This document shows positions 1 to 8,323 of a stretch of 45,203 nucleotides of DNA, one piece after another. Each line of letters starts with the position of its first letter. Position 1 is the stretch's first letter. The notes beneath the pieces were generated by a model. The model was not told the DNA's origin. It did no database searches and saw only the letters and a program-made list of their open reading frames with translations. The stretch spans positions 1-45,203 of the forward strand of contig MUGD01000003.1 in assembly GCA_002900555.1 (NCBI GenBank), in the 5' to 3' direction. Both the position numbers and the translations under genes were made by a program. The stretch is from Thermoplasmata archaeon M9B2D (GTDB taxonomy: Archaea > Thermoplasmatota > E2 > DHVEG-1).

Positions 1-89
1 CCTAAAATGAAAACAGGTTGGAACGAAACATGTTTGATCTCCTCGAGGTACTGCACATCTTGATTCATACCACTACAATGACTCACCAT
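1..89 (-). CDS. Probable sulfotransferase, N-terminal fragment (runs off left edge)
   Basis: A reading frame starts at ATG 89 on the minus strand and stays open to base 1. It encodes about 29 residues ending in FQPVFIL followed by a Gly codon. That ending resembles the beta strand leading into the PAPS-binding loop of sulfotransferases (typically PVFILG, then a Cys/His-Arg-Ser-Gly-Thr-Thr loop). The decisive loop lies outside the window, so the family call is an inference, helped by the PAPS-producing cysDNC operon nearby. A TATA-like element at 107-116 sits about 23 nt upstream, which would give a leaderless mRNA. An internal ATG at 68 is an alternative start. Other Rossmann or P-loop proteins could begin in the same way. 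Confidence 0.45.
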   Translation of the reverse strand, partial: MVSHCSGMNQDVQYLEEIKHVSFQPVFIL

Positions 90-106
90 GTGATATATTG
101 ATATCC

Positions 107-116
107 TTTTAATAAA
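107..116 (-). promoter_or_regulatory. Box A (TATA-like) promoter for the left-edge gene
   Basis: Read on the minus strand this is TTTATTAAAA. Its centre is about 23-25 nt before the ATG at 89, the spacing expected for a leaderless archaeal transcript. Confidence 0.4.
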
Positions 117-228
117 CCCAGTACCCTTTCATATGTGTCATACATGGGTATCTACCGCCAAACAACATTCCTTCTGGGAGGTAAATCTCTAAAAACAAGC
201 GATGCATACGAAAGTGTGTTGAGCTGAC

Positions 229-1359
229 ATGATTCTTGAAATTCTCATGATTCTGGGAAGCATCGGAGTCATCGGTGAATGTTATATCATAAGCCTCTGG
301 ATTGTCGCGTATCGGAGGACAAAAAAAAGGGTATTTTTTCCGTACTACCCTGCGGCATCAGTCATTGTGCCATGTAAAGGGGTCGATCATGGGTTTCATG
401 ACAATATACAAGCGTTCCTCAGCTTAGAGTATCCGAAGTATGATCTTATCTTCGTCGTTGATTCAACAGATGATCCTGCATACGACGTCTTGTGTCGGTT
501 GATTGAAAAAAAACCAAACGTCCACATCATATGTACAACCCCTGTTTCGGGATGCAGCGGTAAGGTTGCTGCGTTGCTGACTGGACTTGAGGTGGAAAAC
601 GACGCGGAGGTTCTTGTGTTTGCAGACAGCGATATCAAACCGGATGTGCACTGGCTAACAAACATGGTCCTGCCACTGCAGGATATGACCGTTGGTGCGG
701 TGACTGGGTATCGATGGTATTTTCCAACAAACTGGAAAACGTTGCTTATCTCCGCCTGGAATATGGTCTCGATTGTCTTTATGTTCTACCCAAGCTACAC
801 GTTTGCGTGGGGTGGATCGACAGCTATCCGTAAGAACGTCTTTGAACACCTTCATATAAAAGAAAAATGGCGCACCGCGTTCTCCGATGACCTTGTCCTA
901 ACCATCGCCGTTAAAAAAGCTGGGTATTCAATATATCTTCAACCAAAATGCATCATGGAAAGTCCACCGGAGATAAGCATTCGCCGGTTCATCCGATGGG
1001 GAACACGACAGTACACATGGGTGCGCTGGTATTACCCGTTTTTCTGGTTTTTCTCCTTTGTTGGGTTTATCGGTGCGCAGGTCGTCATCGCATTTGGTCT
1101 GCTGCTGCTTCTTTTGGGGTACTACCTGCCTGGCGTGCTTTTAAGCTCCCTTATCGTTTTTGAAATCCTCTATGGGTTCGTAGGAATCCATATTTTACCA
1201 AAGACCATGGTCTACCCAGAAGATCGCTATCGGTTAAAGATGGGCTATGCCCTTCTAAGCCCCCTTGTTTTCCTCTTATTAGCCCAAAATACATTTCTGT
1301 CAGCACTAAAGAAGGAAATCAAATGGGCAGGGCGCACCTATAAAAAACCAAAGAACTAG
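229..1359 (+). CDS. Membrane glycosyltransferase, GT2/GT21 (ceramide-glucosyltransferase-like)
   Basis: The 376-residue protein has an N-terminal membrane segment (about 3-25), a GT-A catalytic domain (about 40-260) and three or four C-terminal membrane segments (about 268-365). Catalytic signatures are VPCKG near 47-51, the metal-binding DSD at 133-135, the acidic SDDL at 219-222 and the (Q/R)xxRW motif as RFIRW at 253-257. This set is typical of the GT21 branch, whose members add a sugar from a nucleotide donor to a membrane lipid. The active site should face the cytoplasm. TGA lies in frame just upstream of the ATG, so the start is well bounded, although no clear Shine-Dalgarno is seen. 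The lipid acceptor and the sugar cannot be read from sequence. The neighbouring lipid reductase and sulfate-activation genes suggest a polar lipid head group. Confidence 0.8.
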   Translation: MILEILMILGSIGVIGECYIISLWIVAYRRTKKRVFFPYYPAASVIVPCKGVDHGFHDNIQAFLSLEYPKYDLIFVVDSTDDPAYDVLCRLIEKKPNVHIICTTPVSGCSGKVAALLTGLEVENDAEVLVFADSDIKPDVHWLTNMVLPLQDMTVGAVTGYRWYFPTNWKTLLISAWNMVSIVFMFYPSYTFAWGGSTAIRKNVFEHLHIKEKWRTAFSDDLVLTIAVKKAGYSIYLQPKCIMESPPEISIRRFIRWGTRQYTWVRWYYPFFWFFSFVGFIGAQVVIAFGLLLLLLGYYLPGVLLSSLIVFEILYGFVGIHILPKTMVYPEDRYRLKMGYALLSPLVFLLLAQNTFLSALKKEIKWAGRTYKKPKN

Positions 1360-1507
1360 AAAGAAATATTAATGCTGTTCCATCCTTCCCCCGCCATTTG
1401 CCCAAAGCACACTTGTACTTGGGATGGGCACGATAAAAAACCACCTGATCGTCTTATTTTTCCATATGAGTATTGCAGATATCCTCAATCGTTTTCCATT
1501 CTGCTGT

Positions 1508-1517
1508 ATTTATAAAT
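1508..1517 (+). promoter_or_regulatory. Box A promoter for the geranylgeranyl reductase gene
   Basis: ATTTATAAAT is a good archaeal TATA element about 45 nt before the ATG at 1561. The predicted transcript would start near 1538 and carry a GGAGG at 1544-1548. Confidence 0.5.
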
Positions 1518-1560
1518 CATCATCGCATTAGTAAATTATAAATGGAGGATTGATTTTTCT

Positions 1561-2784
1561 ATGCGTTACGATGTTGCTATTGTCGGCGCTGGCCCTGCCG
1601 GCTCAACAGCAGCAAAAGTCCTCTCAGAAAAAGGACTATCGACCCTTCTTCTTGAAAAAGCGATATTTCCACGGGAAAAACCCTGCGGTGGAGGACTTCA
1701 AATGCGCATCCTTCATCGTTTCAAATACCTTACTGAAAACAACTTGATAGACTCGTACTCCACGGCGATACAACTCCATTCCCCTTCTCTCAAACATCAT
1801 ATACTCTTTCAGGATGACACCGCTCTCCAAGCAATGGTCCTGAGAAAGACCTTTGATGAACATCTCGTCAAGCTTGCGACAGAAAGCGGCGCTACCCTAA
1901 AATGTGGAAATACGGTACAAACCATCACCTTTGAGAAAGAAAGCATCCGGATTGCTCTTTCAGATGGAACTTCAGAGGGATCCCGGATGCTGATTGGGGC
2001 TGATGGAACCTGGAGTACCATTGCAAAGAATATAGGGATAAAACAAAGCGCTACCCATATCGGCGTCAGCGTCTATGCCGAATTTCCGATGAATAAAAAG
2101 ATTATTCGTACCCTCTATGGAGACCAACACCAGGTCCATATCCATATTCAACCACAAGGGCTTGCTGGATACGGATGGGTGTTCCCTAAAAAAGAACACG
2201 TCAATATCGGAATCGTCGAATTTCGGCAAGCTATCAATCCTAGGACAGAAAAAAAGAATTTACAGAAACACTTCGATTACTATCTTAAGGTGCTTGAAAA
2301 ACAAAAACTCCTACCGCCCCGTTTTCCTAAAACGCCCACACGAGGAGGAGCGTTCCCAACCTGTCCTGTGAAAAGCCTTGCGACCAACCGTGTGCTGCTC
2401 TGCGGCGATGCAGGCGGGCTTGCCAACCCGATGACCGGTGAAGGGATTTATTATGCGATGTGCTCAGGGGAGATAGCGGCAAAAACAACAATCAGAGCCT
2501 TGGAGAACAACAAAACAGGTGCGTATCACCTAAGACACTATCAACGAGAATGGAACCGCGAGTTTCATCTGGATTTTTCGTTACTCTCTCAGCTCTCACG
2601 GCGCTGGGGGAGAAATCTCGAAAACCTCATAGAGCTCGCAAGCAAAGACAATAAACTCATCGATACAATCTGCCACGCGATTCCAAACCCAAAAGGCATA
2701 CAAAAAGAAAAATGGAGGATTATCCCACGGTTCATTGCGGCCTACTGCACAAATAGACTCCGAAAATACAATAGATCGTCGTAA
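1561..2784 (+). CDS. Geranylgeranyl reductase family FAD oxidoreductase
   Basis: This 407-residue flavoprotein opens with a Rossmann FAD-binding motif (GAGPAG, residues 9-14) on the first beta strand and has the PCGGG signature at 41-45, which is highly characteristic of geranylgeranyl reductases. A second FAD motif (CGDAGGLANPMTGEG) lies near 280-295. In archaea this family saturates the isoprenoid chains of membrane lipids, working on digeranylgeranylglyceryl phospholipids at the membrane face. Length and motif order fit the family. The start has GGAGG 12 nt upstream, a rather long spacing, preceded by a box A. It is convergent with cysC. Related family members reduce other prenyl chains such as menaquinone side chains, so the exact substrate is inferred. 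Confidence 0.85.
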   Translation: MRYDVAIVGAGPAGSTAAKVLSEKGLSTLLLEKAIFPREKPCGGGLQMRILHRFKYLTENNLIDSYSTAIQLHSPSLKHHILFQDDTALQAMVLRKTFDEHLVKLATESGATLKCGNTVQTITFEKESIRIALSDGTSEGSRMLIGADGTWSTIAKNIGIKQSATHIGVSVYAEFPMNKKIIRTLYGDQHQVHIHIQPQGLAGYGWVFPKKEHVNIGIVEFRQAINPRTEKKNLQKHFDYYLKVLEKQKLLPPRFPKTPTRGGAFPTCPVKSLATNRVLLCGDAGGLANPMTGEGIYYAMCSGEIAAKTTIRALENNKTGAYHLRHYQREWNREFHLDFSLLSQLSRRWGRNLENLIELASKDNKLIDTICHAIPNPKGIQKEKWRIIPRFIAAYCTNRLRKYNRSS

Positions 2785-2816
2785 AACAATGTTTCTTCTC
2801 GGGCGAATATTTCGTC

Positions 2817-3350
2817 TTAGGCCAAAAACCCAAGTTCTTTTAATTTCTCAAGCACCTTTCTTACACTTTCTTCGACGGATTCGATGTCGGTATGTACGAT
2901 AAGCTCTGGGTGCTCAGGCTCTTCATATGGATCATCAACACCAGTGAAATGCGTAATCTTTCCTTCAAGTGCTTTTTGATACATGCCTTTGACGTCGCGC
3001 TTCATACATATGTCCACAGGGCATTGCACATAAACCTCAACGAAATTTTTTATCTGCTCTCGCGCATCCCTTCGATGTTTTCTATACGGTGAAACAAAGC
3101 TTGCGAGTACCACAACATTTTCGCTAGTAAATTTTTTTGCCAGGACAATAGCACGTCTGATATTTTCATCTCTATCTTTTTTTGAAAAACCAAGGCCCTG
3201 GGAGAATCCTTGACGCACCAAATCACCGTCAAGTCGTTCTACTTTACCCCCCTTCTTTTTCAAAAAGACAGCGACCTGGTCCGCAATGGTTGTTTTACCG
3301 CAGCAGGGAAGACCAGTGAACCAGATAGTAACCCCCCGTTGCTTTTTCAT
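2817..3350 (-). CDS. cysC: Adenylylsulfate (APS) kinase
   Basis: It phosphorylates APS to PAPS with ATP in the cytoplasm. The protein (177 residues from ATG 3350) has a P-loop at 13-21 (GLPCCGKTT) and the family motif LDGDxxR followed by GFSKKDRDENIRR, which binds APS. The P-loop is unusual: PCC replaces the common SGS. Two starts are possible. ATG 3350 overlaps the cysN stop as ATGA and has GGAGGG 9 nt upstream; ATG 3359 would put the Shine-Dalgarno against the start codon. The internal ATG is therefore preferred. It is the last gene of a cysD-cysN-cysC operon. Confidence 0.9.
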   Translation of the reverse strand: MKKQRGVTIWFTGLPCCGKTTIADQVAVFLKKKGGKVERLDGDLVRQGFSQGLGFSKKDRDENIRRAIVLAKKFTSENVVVLASFVSPYRKHRRDAREQIKNFVEVYVQCPVDICMKRDVKGMYQKALEGKITHFTGVDDPYEEPEHPELIVHTDIESVEESVRKVLEKLKELGFLA

Positions 3351-4660
3351 TGATGGCATCCCTCCATTTTTTTCTTCTCAGGAATCTTTGGAGAGGGTTC
3401 CCGAATCATACCTGCGCCAACGGTCTCATTGGTTTTCTCATCGATTAAGATCATACTGCCCGTCGCCCTGTTATTCTGATAGCTATCAAAGAACAATGGT
3501 TGCGCAGTGCGAACCGTGAGACGTCCAATCTCATTAAGCCCCAGCTGCATCACTTTAGGAATCCGATGTAACGTGTTGATATCGATTTTATATTGAATTT
3601 CTTTGACAATGCCTTTTATTTCCCTTGTAGTATGACGAATAACATACCTAGTCCCCGGGGTCAATGGTTTTGTGTTCATCCAGCAGATCATACAATCCAG
3701 ATCCTGACTGATAAATGGGGCGTTGTGCGGTCGAACCAGCATATACCCTCGGCTGATATCAAGGTCATCTGTAAGCTGCATGATAACCGACATAGGAGGA
3801 AACGCTTCATCAATCTCTCCATGTGCATCTTCGATGGACTTGATGGTCGTAGAAAAACCAGACGGAAGAACAATGACGCTGTCACCTGGTTTGAAAATCC
3901 CGCTTGCTATCTTCCCAGCGTACCCCCGATAATCATGAAATTTGTCGGAGCGCGGGCGGATAACGTACTGCACAGGAAACCGGCAGTCGACAAGGTTCTC
4001 ATCACTGCCGATATGAACATGTTCAAGATGATAAAGTAGGGGGGGCCCCTGGTACCACGGCATGTTTATTGATGCATGCACGACGTTATCACCATGAAGC
4101 GCGCTGATAGGAATAAACGTGATATCGTGCACGGTGAGCTTTGAAATAAAATCCTCTATCTCATTTTTGATGGTGTCATACACTTCTTGTTTATACTTAA
4201 CAAGGTCCATCTTGTTGATGCAGATGACAAAATGCGGGATCTGCAGAAGCGAGGCGATAAAGATATGACGATGGGTTTGTTCTGTGACCCCGTTTCGTGC
4301 GTCAACGAGAATCAATGCCAGGTTTGCAGTTGATGCCCCTGTCACCATGTTCCTTGTATATTGGATATGGCCGGGGGTGTCGGCAATAATAAATTTTCTT
4401 ACGGGTGTCGCAAAATACCGATACGCGACATCAATGGTGATGCCCTGCTCTCGTTCCGCCCGTAGACCATCGGTAAGCAATGCGAGGTTAAGCTCTTCAC
4501 CACGTTGCTGGCTTAACCGTTCAAGGTTCTCCAGCTGGTCCTCGAAGAGGGTTTTACTATCATACAGCAGTCGACCGATGAGGGTGCTTTTCCCGTCATC
4601 AACGCTTCCTGCAGTGGTGAAACGAAGCAGATCCATGTCAAGATAGCTTTTTTCATCCAT
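3347..4660 (-). CDS. cysN: Sulfate adenylyltransferase subunit 1 (GTPase)
   Basis: CysN is the GTP-hydrolysing subunit that drives APS formation by CysD. The 437-residue protein shows a translation-factor-type GTPase domain: GSVDDGKST (18-26), then DTPGH and NKMD, followed by two beta-barrel domains. The frame is open further upstream, but those 34 codons lie inside cysD. The ATG at 4660 follows the cysD stop by one base and has a strong GGAGG about 10 nt upstream, and the protein then starts MDEKSYLDMD just before the GTPase domain, so this start is chosen. There is no fused APS kinase domain; cysC is separate. It is translationally coupled on both sides. Confidence 0.93.
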   Translation of the reverse strand: MDEKSYLDMDLLRFTTAGSVDDGKSTLIGRLLYDSKTLFEDQLENLERLSQQRGEELNLALLTDGLRAEREQGITIDVAYRYFATPVRKFIIADTPGHIQYTRNMVTGASTANLALILVDARNGVTEQTHRHIFIASLLQIPHFVICINKMDLVKYKQEVYDTIKNEIEDFISKLTVHDITFIPISALHGDNVVHASINMPWYQGPPLLYHLEHVHIGSDENLVDCRFPVQYVIRPRSDKFHDYRGYAGKIASGIFKPGDSVIVLPSGFSTTIKSIEDAHGEIDEAFPPMSVIMQLTDDLDISRGYMLVRPHNAPFISQDLDCMICWMNTKPLTPGTRYVIRHTTREIKGIVKEIQYKIDINTLHRIPKVMQLGLNEIGRLTVRTAQPLFFDSYQNNRATGSMILIDEKTNETVGAGMIREPSPKIPEKKKMEGCHQ

Positions 4661-4661
4661 C

Positions 4662-5573
4662 CTAGAAATACCCCTCCTTCTTTCGATCCTCAAGGGAGTT
4701 TTCCGACCGTCGGTCATCTGCACGGTTACCCCGTTCTGAAACTCGATACGCAGCGACCTCATGAACTATGTCTTCGACAGTACGAGCATTGGATTGAATC
4801 CCTCCTGTGCACGTCATATCTCCAACGGTGCGGAATCGTACCGTCATGGTTTTTACTTTTTTCCTATCCTCTTCATCAAGATGTAGGTAGTTCGAGTACG
4901 CGTAGATAACACCATCACGGATGACACAGTCTCGTGTATGTGAGAAATAAATCGAGGGGATCTGAATGTTTTCCTTAAGGATGTACTGCCAGATATCCAA
5001 CTCCGTCCAATTGCTTAACGGAAAGACACGGAAATGCTCGCCGTGGTGTTTCCTGCCGTTGTAAAGATCCCAAAGCTCAGGACGCTGGTTTTTCGGGTCC
5101 CACTGCCCAAAGTCGTTTCGATGGGAAAAAAACCGCTCCTTCGCACGAGATTTCTCCTCATCCCTTCGGCCGCCTCCTATAGCAGCGTCAAATTTATGCT
5201 CTTGGATAGCGTCAAGCAGCGTGGTCGACTGAAGATAGTTTCTGCTGGCGAATTTCCCAGTTTCTTCTTTCACCCTTCCTGTATCGATAGAGTGTTGAAC
5301 AGAGCCTACAAGCAGCCGGACATCAAGGTATTTAATAAAAGCATCTCTGAAAACAAGAACTTCTGGGAAGTTATGCCCCGTGTCGATATGCAGCAAGGGA
5401 TACGGGATTTTCGCAGGATAAAACGCTTTTCTGGAGAGATACCCAAGGACAATAGAGTCTTTTCCACCTGAGAAAAGCAGAACTGGTCGTTCGAATTGTG
5501 CTGCGACCTCGCGGATGACAAAAATTGATTCCGCTTCAAGTTTCTGCAGATGGGTAAGGTTATATCGCTTCAT
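4662..5573 (-). CDS. cysD: Sulfate adenylyltransferase subunit 2
   Basis: CysD forms APS from ATP and sulfate as a complex with CysN. The protein has the PP-loop SGGKDS (35-40), the HIDTGHNFPE segment and the strongly conserved GGGRRDEEKSRAKER and WTELDIWQYI motifs. Start ATG 5573 gives MKRYNLTHLQKLEAES, which aligns with the N-terminus of known CysD proteins. Upstream TTG (5597) and GTG (5594) codons are in frame but add eight or seven unconserved residues. It is the first gene of the cysDNC operon. No PAPS reductase or sulfite reductase is in the window, so the PAPS may serve sulfation rather than cysteine synthesis; that is inference. Confidence 0.93.
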   Translation of the reverse strand: MKRYNLTHLQKLEAESIFVIREVAAQFERPVLLFSGGKDSIVLGYLSRKAFYPAKIPYPLLHIDTGHNFPEVLVFRDAFIKYLDVRLLVGSVQHSIDTGRVKEETGKFASRNYLQSTTLLDAIQEHKFDAAIGGGRRDEEKSRAKERFFSHRNDFGQWDPKNQRPELWDLYNGRKHHGEHFRVFPLSNWTELDIWQYILKENIQIPSIYFSHTRDCVIRDGVIYAYSNYLHLDEEDRKKVKTMTVRFRTVGDMTCTGGIQSNARTVEDIVHEVAAYRVSERGNRADDRRSENSLEDRKKEGYF

Positions 5574-5683
5574 AGGGGAGATACCGTTATCCACCAAAAC
5601 TTCAAAAACTTTCGCAAAAATATGAATCCTGCATAAATCATATTAATTACCAGCAGATGCATCAAAAAAGGTAGGCTTCTCCC

Positions 5684-6514
5684 ATGGCTTCTCCCACATT
5701 CAAGGTACAGGATCTTCCCCGTGAGAAGATCCAACGGTTTCAAAAAAAAGTGTTCTCTTTTTATCAGAAAAATAAACGAGACTTGCCCTGGAGAAACACA
5801 AAAGATCCATATAAGATTCTCCTCTCTGAGTTTATGCTGCAGCAGACACAGGTAAATCGTGTCGTGTCCTATTATGAGAGATGGATTAGTACATGGCCAA
5901 CCATTCATGCACTTGCTGCCGCACAGTTTCCCCAGGTTCTCCAGATGTGGATGGGTTTAGGGTATAACACGAGAGCAGTATACCTACATAGAACTGCAAA
6001 AAAAATTGTTGGAACGTTTAATGGAGACGTGCTTAAAGCCTTAAAACAGTACAAAGAACTCCCCGGCATTGGAAAATACACCGCACAAGCGATACAAATC
6101 TTTGCTACAAATGAAGATTTGGTAACGGTTGATACGAACATCAGACGGATATTTATCTGTGAGTTTGCCCTTCCTGAAAACATTTCTGACAAAGACCTTT
6201 GGATGCTTGCTACTGCATGTCTCCCAAGAGGGAAAAGCCGGGATTGGCACAACGCCTTGATGGATTACGGTGCTTTGTATCTGACCGCATATAAAACTGG
6301 TATTAAACCAAAAACACAGCAATCGGGATTTGAAGGCTCAAATCGGCAGGTTCGCGCAAAAATACTACGATGCTTGCTTACAGAGAACATGTCGATATCG
6401 GAATTAGAAAAGAAGATTGGAGTAGAAAAAACCCAACTCAGATTAGTTCTTGAGAAGATGAATGTTGAAAGAATTATAGTCAAAAAAAACAATATGTACA
6501 AAATAAGCGAATAA
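5684..6514 (+). CDS. MutY/MIG-like DNA glycosylase lacking the Fe-S cluster
   Basis: This is a helix-hairpin-helix base-excision glycosylase of the endonuclease III superfamily. Visible features are the MutY-like WRNTKDPY segment, the catalytic Glu (E49) in SEFMLQQTQ, the hairpin LPGIGKYTA (127-135) with Tyr where endonuclease III has Lys, and the catalytic Asp (D151) in VDTNIRR. These indicate a monofunctional mismatch glycosylase (A from A:G or T from T:G). The C-x6-C-x2-C-x5-C Fe-S loop expected after the MDYG segment is absent, with no cysteines in that stretch. The last 60 or so residues look like a small winged helix instead of the MutY NUDIX-like domain. It diverges from cysD. Confidence 0.75.
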   Translation: MASPTFKVQDLPREKIQRFQKKVFSFYQKNKRDLPWRNTKDPYKILLSEFMLQQTQVNRVVSYYERWISTWPTIHALAAAQFPQVLQMWMGLGYNTRAVYLHRTAKKIVGTFNGDVLKALKQYKELPGIGKYTAQAIQIFATNEDLVTVDTNIRRIFICEFALPENISDKDLWMLATACLPRGKSRDWHNALMDYGALYLTAYKTGIKPKTQQSGFEGSNRQVRAKILRCLLTENMSISELEKKIGVEKTQLRLVLEKMNVERIIVKKNNMYKISE

Positions 6515-6826
6515 AAGATTATTTTCTTAGAAAAAAGATTGTCTTATCCCGAAATTACTTTCTCCTAGAAAAAAGATTCATAAGGAGCATTTTGCTGATG
6601 AACAACCCCATATATAGTAGTAATAAACTATCGCCCAAGATCTAGGGGAACTCCTGATTGTCATAGGAACACATCTTACAATGAAAAAATCATTTATAAA
6701 TAAATTTTTTTTATTAAAATCTATCTGCGGAATTAGGGGTTTTCTCCATATTTTATCCGTATTTTCCGTCTTGTTTCTCTCTCAGTAAATTTAATATATA
6801 AAACATGTGTATATTAATTACAGGAT
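6515..6826. other. Intergenic region with short direct repeat and promoter
   Basis: This 312-nt AT-rich gap holds a near-perfect 15-nt direct repeat, CTTAGAAAAAAGATT at 6526-6540 and CCTAGAAAAAAGATT at 6564-6578, 38 nt apart. A strong TATA element lies at 6790-6803 for the next gene. A 35-codon frame starting at 6681 is hydrophobic but has no ribosome site, and I do not call it a gene. Confidence 0.5.
6790..6803 (+). promoter_or_regulatory. Box A promoter of the exported CxxC protein gene
   Basis: TTTAATATATAAAA is centred about 30 nt before the ATG at 6827, which suggests a leaderless or very short leader transcript. Confidence 0.55.
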
Positions 6827-8323
6827 ATGAGACTTATCGGGAAATTCATACTCATTATTATCATAATAGGAATTCTCCTTGGAGCATCTGCATACGTTAT
6901 TCTCTATACGGATAATGATGGTACAAACGGAGGGAACGACACAGAACCTCCGCAGATTGTAGACATAACAGGGAACATTACAACAACGGCAGGTAAAACC
7001 GTGACCATCACTGTTCTTTTCATAGACAACGTAGATGTCACCAAAGCCATTCTTCATTATCAAACCAAGGGGGCTGCGAACTGGACACAAACCTCCATCC
7101 TCTCTGGGAGCGCAACCGTCAGCATTCCTCCTGGTACAACAAGTGACTACCATTATTATGTCACGGTAGATGATGCTGCTGGTAATGGACCCGTGGGAAA
7201 CCCATCAACCGATGGCTCCCGATTCTATATCATAACAGTACGGCCTGAAGATGAGTACTTTACTCATACCGTGTTTGTTGAGGAATCAACATCGGTGACA
7301 TGTCGATATTGTCCAAATGTCGCAGCAATTTTAGAAAAACTTGAATCCTCACAAAATTACCGTTTTTATTATGTTAGTATGATTATGGAAAATGGCAAGG
7401 CAGCAGAGTATCTCACGTCAGTGTACAACCGCTATGCTGATCCTACTGTCTATGTCGATGGCGGGTATCAAGTGATTCTTGGTGGTCTGCATCCAGAAGC
7501 AAATTACTCAACCGCTATACAAGCGGCAGAGAATAGAGCGGTTCCAAAAATAAAAGTGGCGGTTACCGCCGACTACAAGAACACGACAAATACGATCGCC
7601 GTAGATGTTCTAGTCGTAAATGGAGAACAAACTCCTTATTCAGGGCGATTGCGGGTGTATCTGCTCGAGATTATTTCTTCACAATTTAATGACTATAACG
7701 GACTAAAATATAGAAACGCTTTTGTTGATTTCATGCTCAATCAAGATATTTCTGTTTCTGCAAACAGTAACATGACGTATTCAACCGACTGGCCTGTTGG
7801 AACCCTTGATTATGAGAATCTGAAACTGATTGCCGTGGTGTTCAATAACACCGGAAACAACGCATTTTCATATCCCCCCACAGGTAATCCGTTTACCGCA
7901 TATTATGCTGATGCAACGGATGGGACGTACGTGGTTAAGGATGCTAGGAATCTTCCACCTGAGGTGGGTATTCTTTCACCGCAGCAAGGGAAAATCTATC
8001 TGCGCGGGAATCTGTTTTTAAGCAGAGTATTATATAAGAAAACATTATTGCGAAACACTTGGATTATCGGAAAAGCATCGATTGACACCTATGCAAAGGA
8101 TGACTCTGCGATTGAAAAAGTAGAATTCTATGTAAACGATAATCTTGTTGCGACCCTCACGGAACCACCCTACAATTGGACGTTGCCATTTTCATTAATT
8201 AAAAAACCTTGGATACCCAGTACATATACAATCATGGTAAAAGCCTATGACGATACCAATAAAACCGCGACCGCAAGTATCGATGTAAAAGCATGGTGGG
8301 CGTTTTCATTTTTTGGAAAATAG
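6827..8323 (+). CDS. Exported CxxC (Omp28-like thioredoxin fold) protein with Ig-like domains
   Basis: The 498-residue protein has one N-terminal membrane segment (about 5-27), then an Ig-like domain (about 40-140). A thioredoxin-like region follows, beginning VFVEESTSVTCRYCPNVA with the CxxC pair C159/C162, as in Omp28-related exported thiol proteins, and containing a YADPTVYVDGG segment that may supply the cis-proline. The C-terminal part (about 385-490) resembles the Big_9 Ig-like repeats (VEFYVNDNLVATLTEPPYNW). It should be anchored in the membrane with the bulk outside the cell. The redox role is inferred from the CxxC. Its last 18 bases overlap the end of the convergent radical SAM gene. 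Confidence 0.65.
   Translation: MRLIGKFILIIIIIGILLGASAYVILYTDNDGTNGGNDTEPPQIVDITGNITTTAGKTVTITVLFIDNVDVTKAILHYQTKGAANWTQTSILSGSATVSIPPGTTSDYHYYVTVDDAAGNGPVGNPSTDGSRFYIITVRPEDEYFTHTVFVEESTSVTCRYCPNVAAILEKLESSQNYRFYYVSMIMENGKAAEYLTSVYNRYADPTVYVDGGYQVILGGLHPEANYSTAIQAAENRAVPKIKVAVTADYKNTTNTIAVDVLVVNGEQTPYSGRLRVYLLEIISSQFNDYNGLKYRNAFVDFMLNQDISVSANSNMTYSTDWPVGTLDYENLKLIAVVFNNTGNNAFSYPPTGNPFTAYYADATDGTYVVKDARNLPPEVGILSPQQGKIYLRGNLFLSRVLYKKTLLRNTWIIGKASIDTYAKDDSAIEKVEFYVNDNLVATLTEPPYNWTLPFSLIKKPWIPSTYTIMVKAYDDTNKTATASIDVKAWWAFSFFGK

Noticed and set aside
3723..4039. Plus-strand frames opposite cysN
   Set aside because: They are shadows of the clearly coding minus strand and have no domain signature.
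4661..4762. 34-residue N-terminal extension of CysN
   Set aside because: It lies wholly inside cysD; ATG 4660 has a strong ribosome site and yields the normal N-terminus.
6681..6788. 35-codon hydrophobic frame in the 6.5-6.8 kb gap
   Set aside because: No ribosome site or well-placed promoter; composition is explained by the AT-rich spacer.
8306..8323. 18-base overlap of convergent genes, also found at 29221-29238
   Set aside because: The identical overlap length is curious, but both are simple tail-to-tail overlaps of unrelated genes and most likely coincidence.
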